A DNA stretch of 64,000 nucleotides from Streptococcus suis (GTDB lineage: Bacteria; Bacillota; Bacilli; Lactobacillales; Streptococcaceae), in the NCBI RefSeq assembly GCF_002960625.1, contig NZ_POJH01000031.1, forward strand, positions 62,001-126,000, read 5' to 3'. A program made the translations under genes and the position numbers. Below the pieces are notes generated by a model. That model saw nothing but the letters and a program-made list of their open reading frames with translations. It was not told the origin of the DNA and searched no databases. Below are positions 36,255 to 43,334 of the stretch, in pieces; the stretch's first letter is position 1, and each line of letters starts with the position of its first letter.

Positions 36255-38015
36255 TTATTTCCGCTTTGGTGGGTTGTGGATCGCAACACCAAGCACATCA
36301 AGGAAGGCTTCGTACATCACTTCTGAGAAGGTTGGGTGACCGTGGATTGATGCTGCCACGTCGTCAACTGTCAACTCAGATTCCATGATGGTTGCTGCTT
36401 CGTTGATCATTTCAGCCGCAACTGGACCGATGATGTGAACACCAAGGATTTCATGGTATTTCTTATCAGCGATAACTTTTACGAAACCATGTGCTTCGTT
36501 AGAAGCGATGGCACGACCATTACCAGTAAAGCTGTTGCGACCGATAAGGATGTTTTCTTTACCATATTTCTCGATAGCTTGGTCTTCTGTCAAACCAACC
36601 ATAGCGATTTCTGGGTGTGTGTAAACCGCTGCTGGTGTGAAGTCCAATTTAGCCTTGTGGTGGTTGCCATGGATGGCATTTTCAGCTGCCACTTCACCCA
36701 TACGGTAAGCAGCGTGAGCCAACATCTTAGTACCGTTGACATCACCTGGTGCGTAGATACCTGGGATAGATGTTTCTTGGTATTCGTTAACCTTGATACG
36801 ACCGCGGTCTAGTTCAAGGTTAAGATTTTCAAGACCAGCCAATTGTGGTACACGACCGATTGAAAGAAGGGCTTTTTCAGAAACGATTTCTGAGCCGTCG
36901 TTCAACTTGATGGTCAATTGGTTATTAGCTTCAACGATTTCAGATACCCCAACTGAGGTCAAGAATTTCATACCTTTCTTAGAAAGGACTTTTTGCAATT
37001 CGACAGACACTTCGCGGTCCATACCTGGAATGATACGGTCAGCCATCTCAACAACTGTTACTTCTGTGCCGTATGATGCGTAAACCAAACCAAGTTCCAC
37101 ACCGACTACGCCACCACCCATAACAGTGAGTGACTTTGGAATTTCACGCAAGTCAAGGATATCATCAGAAGTCAATACCAGCTTAGAATCAATACCTGGG
37201 ATGTTGATGCGTGATACTTTCGAACCTGTTGCAAGAACGATGCTACGACCTTTGATGACCTTGTCGCCGATAACAACAGTCTTGTCAGGGTTTACTTGAC
37301 CAAGGCCGTTGAAGATCGTTACCTTGTTAGCTTTCAAGAGACCTTGAACGCCACCAGTCAGTGTCTTCACAACCTTGTTCTTGAAGTCAACTGTCTTATC
37401 CATATCAACGGTGTAGTTTGTTGAAGCAAGGTTGATACCACGCTCAGCAGCAATCTTCAAGCCGTCAAGGATTTCAGCATTTTTGAGGTAGGTCTTCGTT
37501 GGGATACATCCCTTGTTCAAGCAGGTACCACCAAATTCTGATTTCTCAACGATAGCGATTTTACCGCCTAATTGAGCACCGCGAATGGCAGCGTAGTAAC
37601 CAGCAGGACCACCACCGACAACAACCATGTCATACTCGTCAGCTGCCAATTCAGCCTTAGGAGCTTGTGGAGCTGCTGCAGGAGCTGCAGGTACTTCCAA
37701 ACCAGCTGCTTTCAAGTCAGCAGTTGCTTGAGCAACCTCAGCTGGAGCAGGTGCAGCACCAACTTCTACTGATTCGCCTTCTGCACCAAGGTAAGCAATG
37801 ACTTCTGTTACAGGAACAGTTGCACCGTTACCGTGAACGATTTTCAAAAGAACACCTGACTCTTCTGCTTCCAATTCCATGCTTGTCTTGTCTGACATCA
37901 TCTCCAAGATAACATCGCCTTCGTTGACAAAATCACCTTCTTGTTTTTTCCACTCGATGATTTCGCCTTCTTGCATATCTACACCAAGTTTAGGCATAAT
38001 AATTTCAATTGCCAT
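36255..38015 (-). CDS. lpdA: Dihydrolipoyl dehydrogenase with N-terminal lipoyl domain (E3)
   Basis: FAD-dependent E3 subunit, 586 aa, reoxidising dihydrolipoamide with NAD. An N-terminal lipoyl domain (1-82; lipoyl lysine K43 in SDKTSM) is joined by an Ala/Pro linker to the reductase. The FAD motif VVGGGPAGY is at 132-140, the redox disulfide C165/C170 in GGTCLNKGC, and the C-terminal catalytic HGHPTFSE. Residues 1-81 are identical to those of PdhC. The ATG has no adjacent Shine-Dalgarno; AAAGAAAGGA lies 130 nt upstream across a long hairpin (38029-38142). Last gene of the pdh cluster. Confidence 0.95.
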   Translation of the reverse strand: MAIEIIMPKLGVDMQEGEIIEWKKQEGDFVNEGDVILEMMSDKTSMELEAEESGVLLKIVHGNGATVPVTEVIAYLGAEGESVEVGAAPAPAEVAQATADLKAAGLEVPAAPAAAPQAPKAELAADEYDMVVVGGGPAGYYAAIRGAQLGGKIAIVEKSEFGGTCLNKGCIPTKTYLKNAEILDGLKIAAERGINLASTNYTVDMDKTVDFKNKVVKTLTGGVQGLLKANKVTIFNGLGQVNPDKTVVIGDKVIKGRSIVLATGSKVSRINIPGIDSKLVLTSDDILDLREIPKSLTVMGGGVVGVELGLVYASYGTEVTVVEMADRIIPGMDREVSVELQKVLSKKGMKFLTSVGVSEIVEANNQLTIKLNDGSEIVSEKALLSIGRVPQLAGLENLNLELDRGRIKVNEYQETSIPGIYAPGDVNGTKMLAHAAYRMGEVAAENAIHGNHHKAKLDFTPAAVYTHPEIAMVGLTEDQAIEKYGKENILIGRNSFTGNGRAIASNEAHGFVKVIADKKYHEILGVHIIGPVAAEMINEAATIMESELTVDDVAASIHGHPTFSEVMYEAFLDVLGVAIHNPPKRK

Positions 38016-38028
38016 AGTTATGATACAA

Positions 38029-38142
38029 AGAACGTCAAATGCGACAGAATTTTAGGAGTCCAACGTAGGATGCTTGCATCCGAGGCGGACTATCTAAATT
38101 CCGAAGCATTTAGTTCGTGTTCAAATGTCACGAACTCGTTCT
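38029..38142 (-). repeat. Structured hairpin before lpdA (copy L of the AGAT/CCTA family)
   Basis: On the minus strand the paired arms are AGAACG/CGTTCT, a side hairpin AGTTCGTG/CACGAACT, AAATGC/GCATTT, GAATTT/AAATTC, then internal loop AGAT opposite CCTA, AGTCC/GGACT and a terminal GGATGC/GCATCC hairpin. The helix sequences differ from those of the other copies, but the AGAT/CCTA loop is exact. AAAGAAAGGA lies just outside the 5' arm (complement of 38146-38155) and the lpdA ATG 13 nt beyond the 3' arm. Confidence 0.75.
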
Positions 38143-38188
38143 ACATCCTTTCTTTATTTTTTCTCTTTACCAAATTGAGCACAGGCTA

Positions 38189-38261
38189 AAAACCTATTGA
38201 AAAAGATAAATCGCCTCGTGCCTCAAGGCACATCGTTGATTTCCTATTTTCATACGGTTTT
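38189..38261 (+). repeat. Structured hairpin between pdhC and lpdA (copy R1)
   Basis: Arms read on the plus strand: AAAACC/GGTTTT, GAAAA/TTTTC, internal loop AGAT (38204-38207) opposite CCTA (38243-38246), AAATC/GATTT, then GTGCCT/AGGCAC at the tip. It is antisense to the pdh genes and close to the pdhC stop. No T-run follows on the minus strand. Confidence 0.75.
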
Positions 38262-38284
38262 CTTAACGCCTTTTGCATCTTATC

Positions 38285-39673
38285 TCAGATCAACAATTCC
38301 AATGGGTTTTCCAACAAGTTCTTCAAGTCAACCATGAACTTAGCACCATTCATACCATCAACAATACGGTGGTCAATGGTCAAGCAGAGCGCCATGATTG
38401 GACGGATCTTGATCTCACCGTCAATAACAACTGGTGTTTGAACAGTAGCTGCAACACCAAGGATGGCTGAGTTTGGTTGGTTGATGATAGGGTTGAAGGT
38501 CTTAGTACCGAACATACCCAAGTTGGTGATAGAGAAGGTAGAACCTGACATTTCCGCACCCTTCAACTTACCAGATTGAGCCTTCTTGATGACATCTTTT
38601 GAAGCCACCACGAAGTCAGACAAGCTCATCTTATCTGCACCATGAACAACTGGCACCACCAAGCCTTCATCCAAACCTACCGCGATACCGAGGTTGACAA
38701 ACTTGTGCAACTCGATTTCTTGAGCATCGTTAATCAAAGATGCATTCATATAGCGGTGTTCTTCCTTCATCAATGTACGAACCACTGCAAGACCGATCAA
38801 GTCAGTAAATGTTACTTTCAAACCAGTCTTGTTCATGATTGGCTCAAGGACTTGCTTACGAAGTGCCATGAGGTTGGTCATGTCGATATCGTAGTTAAGC
38901 GTAAAGGTTGGAGCTGTCAAGTAAGAGTTGACCATACCTTTTGAAATAGCCTTACGCATTGGGCTCATCTTGATGATTTCAACGCCTTCTGGCAATTCTT
39001 TAGCTGGTTTCTCTTCAGCTTTCGGTGCTGGAGCAGCAGTTTCTACAGCTGCAGGAGCAAGTACTGCAAGAACGTCGTCCTTGACAATCTTACCATTGAC
39101 ACCTGAACCAGTAAGGGTTGACAGGTCAACACCTTGGTCTGCTGCAATACGGGCTGCAAGCGGAGTTGCTTTTGGAGCTGCTCCCTTGAAGTCTTCAACG
39201 TCAGCCTTGTGGACACGGCCATTTGCACCAGTTCCTGGTACAAGACCCAAGTCAATTCCAAGCTCACGCGCCAATTTACGCGCTGCTGGAGTAGCACGAA
39301 CCTTGCCACCACCTTGTGGTTTGGCAGCAGCTGCAGGAGCAACAATAACAGGCGTGCGACCTGCAGGTACTTCTTCAATAGCCGCTGCTGGTTCAACAGC
39401 AGGTGCAGATGAAGCTCCTGCTTCAACCGTTTCGCCTTCAGCACCCAAGTAAGCAATGACTTCGGTAACAGGGACGGTAGCACCGTTTCCATGAACAATT
39501 TTCAATAGGACGCCTGACTCTTCTGCTTCCAGCTCCATGCTGGTCTTGTCAGACATCATTTCCAAGATGACATCGCCTTCGTTGACGAAATCGCCCTCTT
39601 GTTTTTTCCACTCGATGATTTCACCTTCTTGCATGTCCACACCGAGCTTAGGCATAATGATTTCAATAGCCAT
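38285..39673 (-). CDS. pdhC: Dihydrolipoamide acetyltransferase (E2)
   Basis: E2 core of the 2-oxoacid dehydrogenase complex, 462 aa. Order: lipoyl domain (1-82, K43), Ala/Pro linker, then two peripheral subunit-binding domains in tandem (about 127-162 with ATPAARKLARELG, and about 169-205 with ATPLAARIAADQG), a second linker and the acyltransferase domain with HRIVDGMNGAKF near the C-terminus. One such binding domain is usual. The frame extends 33 codons upstream to a TTG, but that stretch is a hairpin repeat and the lipoyl domain starts at the ATG at 39673. The nearest SD-like sequence is 100 nt away. Confidence 0.93.
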   Translation of the reverse strand: MAIEIIMPKLGVDMQEGEIIEWKKQEGDFVNEGDVILEMMSDKTSMELEAEESGVLLKIVHGNGATVPVTEVIAYLGAEGETVEAGASSAPAVEPAAAIEEVPAGRTPVIVAPAAAAKPQGGGKVRATPAARKLARELGIDLGLVPGTGANGRVHKADVEDFKGAAPKATPLAARIAADQGVDLSTLTGSGVNGKIVKDDVLAVLAPAAVETAAPAPKAEEKPAKELPEGVEIIKMSPMRKAISKGMVNSYLTAPTFTLNYDIDMTNLMALRKQVLEPIMNKTGLKVTFTDLIGLAVVRTLMKEEHRYMNASLINDAQEIELHKFVNLGIAVGLDEGLVVPVVHGADKMSLSDFVVASKDVIKKAQSGKLKGAEMSGSTFSITNLGMFGTKTFNPIINQPNSAILGVAATVQTPVVIDGEIKIRPIMALCLTIDHRIVDGMNGAKFMVDLKNLLENPLELLI

Positions 39674-39682
39674 TTTTAAGAT

Positions 39683-39768
39683 ACCAAGTCCGAACAGAAA
39701 ACGATTGAAAAATAGAAAATCCTCATTTTCGTAGCGAATTATCTTTTTTCCGAGTTTTCCGGACGGGT
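39683..39768 (-). repeat. Structured hairpin before pdhC (copy P of the AGAT/CCTA family)
   Basis: On the minus strand: ACC/GGT, GTCCG/CGGAC, GAAAAC/GTTTTC, GAAAAA/TTTTTC, internal loop AGAT opposite TCTA, and AATTC/GGATT. AAAGAAAGGA (complement of 39774-39783) precedes the 5' arm and the pdhC ATG lies 9 nt after the 3' arm. The 117 bp between 39774 and the previous gene pdhB hold no other feature I recognise. Confidence 0.7.
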
Positions 39769-39890
39769 TCAATTCCTTTCTTTCAGTTTCTTACGTAACC
39801 AATAAATCAGACCGTTTCATCAAGTCAGGTCAAATGCTGGCTACACTCTTTCAAACAGGGCTAGGACGGTTGCCCGTCCTTTCATGATTC

Positions 39891-40886
39891 TTAACCCTTG
39901 TTTACTTGCTTATAGATTGCCGTTTTGATTTTCTCTACGTTTGGCAATACTGCGTTTTCAAGAATGTTTGCGTAAGGAACTGGTACATCGTCTGAAGCGA
40001 TACGGATGATTGGTGCATCCAAGTAGTCAAAGGCTTCGCTTTCTGTGATGATTGATGCGATTTCACCGATGAAACCACCTGTTTTGTAAGCATCGTTAAC
40101 CAAGATAACCTTACCAGTTTTCTTCACAGATTCGATGATCAATTCTTTATCCAATGGGATAAGGGTACGTGGGTCAACTACTTCTACGCTGATGCCTTCT
40201 GCAGCTACTTCTTCAGCAGCTTTCAAGGCACGTTCCAACATACGACCGTATGAAATAATGGTTACATCAGTACCTTCACGTTTGATTTCACCCTTACCAA
40301 GTGGAATGTAGAAATCTGGGTCCAAGTTAACTTCTTCTTTTTTACCGTAAAGAGCTTTTGGCTCCAAGAAGATAACTGGGTTGTTGTCAAGGATAGATGA
40401 TTTCAAAAGACCTTTTGCATCGTTAGCTGTACCTGGTGCAACCACCTTGATACCTGGAATATGCGTCAACCAAGCTTCAAGAGATTGTGAGTGCTGGGCA
40501 GCAGAACCGATACCAGAACCTGAAGCCACACGGAAGGTTACAGGTGTCTTCAAACCACCACCAAACATGTAGTTAGTTTTGGCAGCTTGGTTAACAATGG
40601 CATCAAGGGCAATTGTCACGAAGTCCATGAAAGTCAAGTCAACGATTGGACGAAGGCCGGTTTGAGCCGCACCAACCGCAGAACCAGCGATTGCAGCCTC
40701 AGAGATAGGTGTGTCGCGAACGCGTTTTGGACCAAATTCGTCCAACATACCAACAGATGTACCGAAGTCTCCGCCGTAGATACCGACGTCTTCACCCATC
40801 AAGAATACTTTTTCATCCTTACGCATTTCTTCGCTTTGAGCCAAGTTAATCGCTTCACGCAAGGCCATTACTTTTGTTTCAGCCAT
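39891..40886 (-). CDS. pdhB: Pyruvate/acetoin dehydrogenase E1 beta subunit
   Basis: Beta subunit of the thiamine-pyrophosphate E1 component, 331 aa. The N-terminal REAINLAQSEEMRKDEKVFLMGEDVG is shortened here to its core LMGEDVG, the ThDP-activating glutamate is in that segment, and the C-terminal transketolase domain begins near 200 (VVDPRTLIPLD). AGGAG precedes the ATG. It is separated from pdhA by 544 bp of repeats and from pdhC by 217 bp, unusually loose for a pdh operon. Confidence 0.94.
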   Translation of the reverse strand: MAETKVMALREAINLAQSEEMRKDEKVFLMGEDVGIYGGDFGTSVGMLDEFGPKRVRDTPISEAAIAGSAVGAAQTGLRPIVDLTFMDFVTIALDAIVNQAAKTNYMFGGGLKTPVTFRVASGSGIGSAAQHSQSLEAWLTHIPGIKVVAPGTANDAKGLLKSSILDNNPVIFLEPKALYGKKEEVNLDPDFYIPLGKGEIKREGTDVTIISYGRMLERALKAAEEVAAEGISVEVVDPRTLIPLDKELIIESVKKTGKVILVNDAYKTGGFIGEIASIITESEAFDYLDAPIIRIASDDVPVPYANILENAVLPNVEKIKTAIYKQVNKG

Positions 40887-40983
40887 TTTTTACTCCTAAT
40901 TTATATCAATTTATCTTTACTGTAACAAGTAAAATATAGAAAACAATCAATTACTTCATTGTAATCAAACGTCATAGCTACTC

Positions 40984-41158
40984 GAGCTACCCTAGAGTTT
41001 GACTTGCTCTTTAGAACTTAGTCAAACTGATCACGTCACTTACGACACGAAGACTATTCAGCCGATATTGCTGAATAGGCGAAGTTAGTGAGGTAAGTAG
41101 GTAGTCCACCTTGGTGAGCTACCCTAGTTTGACTTGCTCTTTAGAGCTTAGTCAAACT
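40984..41158. repeat. Direct repeats with internal palindromes between pdhA and pdhB
   Basis: Two copies of a roughly 44-bp sequence, 40984-41028 and 41116-41158, share GAGCTACCCTAG and TTTGACTTGCTCTTTAGA and each folds as (AG)TTTGACT/AGTCAAA(CT). Between them is the palindrome CTATTCAG/CTGAATAG. The whole pdhA-pdhB gap of 544 bp holds this, copies R3 and R2 of the hairpin family and no coding sequence. Confidence 0.75.
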
Positions 41159-41180
41159 TCTTACGTTACAATCGTGTTCG

Positions 41181-41308
41181 GTCTAAAAACTCGGAAAAAA
41201 GAGACGCAACCGTTTCAGCTGAATTACGGATGTGGCTACCTTTAGGTGCGAACTTCCTTGTGTGCAAGCACACTGTGTCAGTTCCCTATTTTCAGTCGTT
41301 TTTTAGAC
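41181..41308 (+). repeat. Structured hairpin between pdhA and pdhB (copy R3)
   Basis: Read on the plus strand: GTCTAAAAA/TTTTTAGAC (9 bp), GAAAA/TTTTC, CCTA at 41285-41288 opposite a changed 5' loop, and three inner hairpins (CCG/CGG, ACCT/AGGT, and GAACT/AGTTC with GTGTGC/GCACAC). It is the largest and most branched copy. Confidence 0.65.
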
Positions 41309-41340
41309 GACCTCACAACTTAGAATTGTACTCGAACTAA

Positions 41341-41412
41341 GGACTGTGCGAAAAAGATAAATCAGCAGGAAATCCCAATTTCCTTGGCTGATTTCCTATT
41401 TTCGCTGTGTCC
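41341..41412 (+). repeat. Structured hairpin after pdhA (copy R2, best preserved)
   Basis: Read on the plus strand: GGAC/GTCC, GCGAAAA (41348-41354)/TTTTCGC (41399-41405), internal loop AGAT (41355-41358) opposite CCTA (41395-41398), AAATCAGC/GCTGATTT, AGGAAAT/ATTTCCT with loop ccca. Located 18 bp after the pdhA stop. It has no terminal T-run in the sense of pdhA transcription. Confidence 0.8.
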
Positions 41413-41430
41413 TTTTAACGTTCTCGTTAC

Positions 41431-42399
41431 TTAATCTACAAACACGTCTTCGTAAGCTACTGAGATGTCTGGATCTGGGCTTTCTTGTGCGAATTTCACA
41501 GATGCTTCTACTTGTTCTGCAACTTGTGCTTCGATGGCATCCAATTCTTCGTCAGTCGCAATCTTGTTCTCTGTCAAGTATTTGCGGTATTTCTTAAGTG
41601 GGTCTTTTGCTTTCCACTCGTTTACTTCTTCTTTTGTACGGTAAACACCTGCGTCAGCAGTTGAGTGACCAAACCAGCGGTATGATTCAACTTCGACCAT
41701 GGCTGGACCGTTACCTGCACGAACGTATTCGATAACTTCTTGCATTTTCTCATAAACGGCAATCACGTCGTTTCCATCTTCCACATAGTGACCTGGCATT
41801 CCGTATGCAGCAGCACGTTGGTAGAGGTGAGGAATCTTAGTAGAATAAGAAATGTCAGTTGAAATACCGTAACGGTTGTTGGTGATAAAGAAGATAACTG
41901 GCAAATTCCAAACAGCTGCCAAGTTCATTGATTCGTGGAATGAACCTTCGTTTGTCGCTGAGTCACCTGAGAAGGCAATAACGATATTATCTGTACCAAG
42001 GTATTGTTGAGTAAGGGCCGCACCTACTGCAAGGGCATAACCACCACCTACGATACCGTTTGAACCAAAGTTTCCTTTTTCAACGTTAGCCAAGTGCATA
42101 GAACCACCACGGCCTTTTGATGTACCTGTTGCTTTACCAGCAAGCTCTGCCATCATACCGTTGATATCAATACCTTTTGCAATAACGTGACCATGACCAC
42201 GGTGGTGTGAGAAGATGATGTCTTGCTCTGTCAAACCAGCGATTGGTCCAACGGCCGCAGCTTCTTCACCAACTGAGAAGTGAGTCATACCTTGTACGAA
42301 GCCACGACGCACCAATTTGTTCAATTTCATGTCAACATCACGGATTTGTTGCATTTTTAGGAACATATCCAAGTGTTGTTCTTTTGAGATAGATACCAT
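41431..42399 (-). CDS. pdhA: Pyruvate/acetoin dehydrogenase E1 alpha subunit
   Basis: Alpha subunit of the ThDP-dependent E1 component, 322 aa. The ThDP-binding motif GDSATNEGSFHESMNLAAVW (about 164-183) has the GDG-type start as GDS and ends NN-like; FSVGEEAAAVG and the phosphorylation-loop-like YRWFGHSTAD are also seen. Start at 42399 with GGAGG upstream; the longer frame overlaps the promoter. First gene of the cluster. Streptococcal homologues are often named acoA (acetoin), but with lplA nearby and no acetoin genes I favour pyruvate dehydrogenase. Confidence 0.9.
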   Translation of the reverse strand: MVSISKEQHLDMFLKMQQIRDVDMKLNKLVRRGFVQGMTHFSVGEEAAAVGPIAGLTEQDIIFSHHRGHGHVIAKGIDINGMMAELAGKATGTSKGRGGSMHLANVEKGNFGSNGIVGGGYALAVGAALTQQYLGTDNIVIAFSGDSATNEGSFHESMNLAAVWNLPVIFFITNNRYGISTDISYSTKIPHLYQRAAAYGMPGHYVEDGNDVIAVYEKMQEVIEYVRAGNGPAMVEVESYRWFGHSTADAGVYRTKEEVNEWKAKDPLKKYRKYLTENKIATDEELDAIEAQVAEQVEASVKFAQESPDPDISVAYEDVFVD

Positions 42400-42433
42400 A
42401 ATTTCCTCCAAAGGTTTTTTCTCTTTCTGTACT

Positions 42434-42495
42434 ATGATAGACCAATATTTCACAAATGGCAAGTATTTGAACCGTTTTCTTATTTACTGAAAATT
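42434..42495 (-). promoter_or_regulatory. pdhA promoter with candidate CodY box
   Basis: On the minus strand -35 TTGCCA (42457-42462), 17-bp spacer, -10 TATCAT (42434-42439). Upstream, AATTTTCAGTAAATA (42481-42495 complement) differs from the CodY box at two positions. Confidence 0.55.
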
Positions 42496-42587
42496 TCGTG
42501 AAAACACTGATTTTCCTGCTATTTTTTACTACTGCTTCACTTTTTGTTTTTTCGTTTGTTTTTTATTTCACAAACTTTTGGACAGAC

Positions 42588-42616
42588 TTGTCAGCCCTTT
42601 TTCTTTTTGTTATTAT
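42588..42616 (+). promoter_or_regulatory. Promoter of the TRIC channel gene
   Basis: TTGTCA (42588-42593), a 17-bp spacer and TATTAT (42611-42616). The predicted start site is only about 10 nt before the ATG, so the mRNA leader would consist of little more than the GGAGG site. Confidence 0.5.
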
Positions 42617-42632
42617 ATAGATGGAGGTGCCT

Positions 42633-43292
42633 ATGGAATTTGATTTATTTCTTATCATTTGCAACTATATCGGTACAATCGCTTTCGCTGTTTCAGGTGC
42701 TGTTAAGGGATTCAATAAGAAACTAGATATTTTTGGTATCTGTCTACTCAGTATCATCACAGCTGTGGGCGGTGGTATCATTCGTGATACCATGGCCAAT
42801 CATATCCCAGCTGCCTTAACAGACCCCAAGGCTATCTACCTTTCTATCGGTGTAGCCATTATCATGTATGTGATTGTCATCAATATGAAGCAAGACCAGC
42901 CACTGGATAAAAAAATGATTATTTTACTTTCCCAGACCAATCTGGTCTTTGATGCCATCGGACTAGCCATCTTTGCCCTTATCGGTGCCAATACTGGAGT
43001 TGACCTTCAACTAAACGCCATGACAACTGGCATCTTGGCCGCTCTAACAGGTGTTGGTGGCGGTATTGCCCGCGATTTACTGGTTAATGAAACGCCCATC
43101 GTTCTGAAGGAAGATGTTTATGCTGTGCTAGCCTTCTTTTCCGGTCTTCTCTACCACCTTTGTATTGTCGATTGGCAATTACCGCAAATTCCCGTTTTCA
43201 TTAGTATTTTTTCCATCAGTCTGATTATTCGACTCTTGGTCATCAAATATAAGATTAACCTCCCAAATATGGATAGAAAACGAAAGGTCTGA
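42633..43292 (+). CDS. TRIC-family cation channel (UPF0126)
   Basis: Seven-helix membrane protein of the UPF0126/TRIC family, 219 aa, two homologous halves. Each half carries the family signature: AVGGGIIRDTMANHIP near 45-60 and GVGGGIARDLLVNETP near 133-148. Prokaryotic TRIC proteins form trimeric K+-permeable channels. GGAGG sits 5 nt before the ATG at 42633; an earlier ATG at 42621 overlaps that site and is rejected. It is a single gene divergent from pdhA. Confidence 0.88.
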   Translation: MEFDLFLIICNYIGTIAFAVSGAVKGFNKKLDIFGICLLSIITAVGGGIIRDTMANHIPAALTDPKAIYLSIGVAIIMYVIVINMKQDQPLDKKMIILLSQTNLVFDAIGLAIFALIGANTGVDLQLNAMTTGILAALTGVGGGIARDLLVNETPIVLKEDVYAVLAFFSGLLYHLCIVDWQLPQIPVFISIFSISLIIRLLVIKYKINLPNMDRKRKV

Positions 43293-43318
43293 GTTGCTCA
43301 ACTCAGACCTTTTTCTTA
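43282..43318. terminator. Bidirectional terminator after the TRIC gene
   Basis: Stem AAAGGTCTGAGTT/AACTCAGACCTTT with loop gctc between convergent genes; the first arm includes the end of the TRIC gene. Confidence 0.9.
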
Positions 43319-43334
43319 TCCTACATTCAGTTTT

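Noticed and set aside
39674-39772. 33-codon N-terminal extension of PdhC from a TTG
   Set aside because: The stretch is a repeat hairpin and the lipoyl domain begins at the downstream ATG; kept as an alternative in the findings.
38029-41412. Integron attC-like or IS200/RAYT hairpin sites as an explanation for the AGAT/CCTA family
   Set aside because: No integrase or Y1 transposase is in the window and no attC core sites are seen; left open as a hypothesis only.
41431-42399. Acetoin dehydrogenase (acoA/acoB/acoC) instead of pyruvate dehydrogenase
   Set aside because: Sequence alone cannot exclude it, but there are no acetoin genes nearby and the complex is the expected streptococcal PDH; noted as the alternative.
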